Source: J014 sp964486055 (GTDB lineage: Bacteria > Acidobacteriota > Blastocatellia > Pyrinomonadales > Pyrinomonadaceae). Taken from it: a DNA stretch of 64,000 nucleotides. The stretch spans positions 1 through 64,000 of the forward strand of contig CAZALE010000004.1 of assembly GCA_964486055.1 (NCBI GenBank), read 5' to 3'. The translations under genes and the position numbers were made by a program. Shown here piece after piece: positions 63,558 through 64,000 of this stretch. The notes under the pieces were generated by a model. The model was not told the DNA's origin. It made no database searches and worked only from the letters and a program-made list of their open reading frames with translations. Every line of letters begins with the position of its first letter. Positions within the stretch are counted from its first letter, which is position 1.

Positions 63558-64000
63558 ATGGATAAAGTAAACAAGTTTTTATCTTCAGTAATTTTACCGA
63601 TTGTGCTAACCCTGATTTCATTACTTGTATTTGAGCTGATTTTAAAACTCATAGATAGGTGGTCTCAGCAACTTTTTACAAGCTTATTTGATCTTCATTG
63701 GTGGGAGTTAACTGCCTTATTGTTGCTCAGTGTTGCCTCTTGGTTCTTTACGCAAAGAATAGGGGCAAGAAAGTTTTTACCTTTCACTGCATTTCTCGCT
63801 CTTATATGGCTTGCGTTGAGTCTTATTGGTAAGAATATATACAATGTGGATTTTCATTTTTCACAGGTTATATTATCTCTTTTTGTCCCTGCCATAGCTG
63901 TGCATTTTAAACAACTCAGGGAGATTGATAATGACTTTACGGAAAACCTGCAAAAGCTATCCTCATTTAGTTATCTTTTTGAAGCTAAAACCGCAGAGCA
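63558..64000 (+). CDS. N-terminal part of a multi-pass membrane protein, cut by the window end
   Basis: From the ATG at 63558 the frame is open for 147 codons to the last base without a stop. Three or four hydrophobic segments are visible (VILPIVLTLISLLVFELILK, LTALLLLSVASWFF, FTAFLALIWLALSLIG, QVILSLFVPAIAVHF), then a charged helical start (KQLREIDNDFTENLQKL). The arrangement recalls the sensory N-terminus of membrane kinases or cyclases, but no diagnostic domain is inside the window. No clear ribosome binding site is seen. Confidence 0.6.
   Translation, partial: MDKVNKFLSSVILPIVLTLISLLVFELILKLIDRWSQQLFTSLFDLHWWELTALLLLSVASWFFTQRIGARKFLPFTAFLALIWLALSLIGKNIYNVDFHFSQVILSLFVPAIAVHFKQLREIDNDFTENLQKLSSFSYLFEAKTAE

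Overview
The window is AT-rich bacterial chromosome, densely coded, with short intergenic gaps and many ATGA-type start/stop overlaps. No plasmid, phage, insertion sequence or CRISPR array is visible. Several gene types together suggest Acidobacteriota, probably the Blastocatellia class: an Oar-like TonB-dependent receptor with an N-terminal carboxypeptidase-regulatory domain, zinc-ribbon-headed Ser/Thr kinases, a fused E2/E1 2-oxoglutarate dehydrogenase of the Kgd type, a transaldolase-fusion-type phosphoglucose isomerase and a TPR/GT-C membrane protein. The assignment is inference from family knowledge; no rRNA gene is present to test it.

Layout. 1-1218 is the 3' end of a surface beta-helix protein. 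1729-8100 holds asnS and, divergently, a small unknown gene, a multi-PAS hybrid histidine kinase and a secreted pectate-lyase-like protein. 8225-15179 (minus) is a run of five genes: acyl-CoA dehydrogenase, secreted dipeptidase, GT2 glycosyltransferase, TMTC-like GT-C/TPR protein and exported amidase. 15236-21746 contains a flippase-like membrane protein, the Oar-like receptor with a strong terminator, and an AlbA_2-domain protein. 21743-28751 is a DNA-metabolism block (priA, dprA, topA) plus a small methyltransferase. 29322-34944 is a three-gene signalling operon: active kinase with a periplasmic FGE-like domain, exported TPR protein, membrane pseudokinase. 34946-38077 has two methyltransferases, an unknown protein and thyA.

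38340-45498 (minus) is a six-gene operon joining central carbon metabolism (pgi, rpe) to envelope proteins (PASTA protein, BamD-like TPR protein, small membrane protein, large TPR protein). 45561-48414 has a LexA-like regulator, an ACT-domain malic enzyme and superoxide dismutase. 48572-51341 (minus) is coaBC followed by two tandem family-4-type uracil-DNA glycosylase genes, the second strongly altered. 51446-53853 carries an unknown protein starting with a sliding-clamp-like motif, a phytoene/squalene synthase and a secreted isoaspartyl peptidase. tRNA-Ser(GGA) follows, then kgd, a CapA-like protein, the minus-strand run GGCT-like / threonine aldolase / cmk, an RRM protein, a GrdB-like protein with a DUF4149-like membrane protein, and the 5' part of a membrane protein running off the window.

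The most unusual points are a LexA-like protein in which the cleavage site and the catalytic Lys both appear replaced, with an 11-bp-period direct repeat on its own promoter; a cysteine-free uracil-DNA glycosylase paralogue with His changed to Asn in the active-site motif, beside a Fe-S-type sister; candidate sliding-clamp motifs in two neighbouring genes; and a kinase/TPR/pseudokinase operon. Each is an ordinary-looking gene with an altered key feature. I did not find a clearly new multi-gene defence or mobile system.
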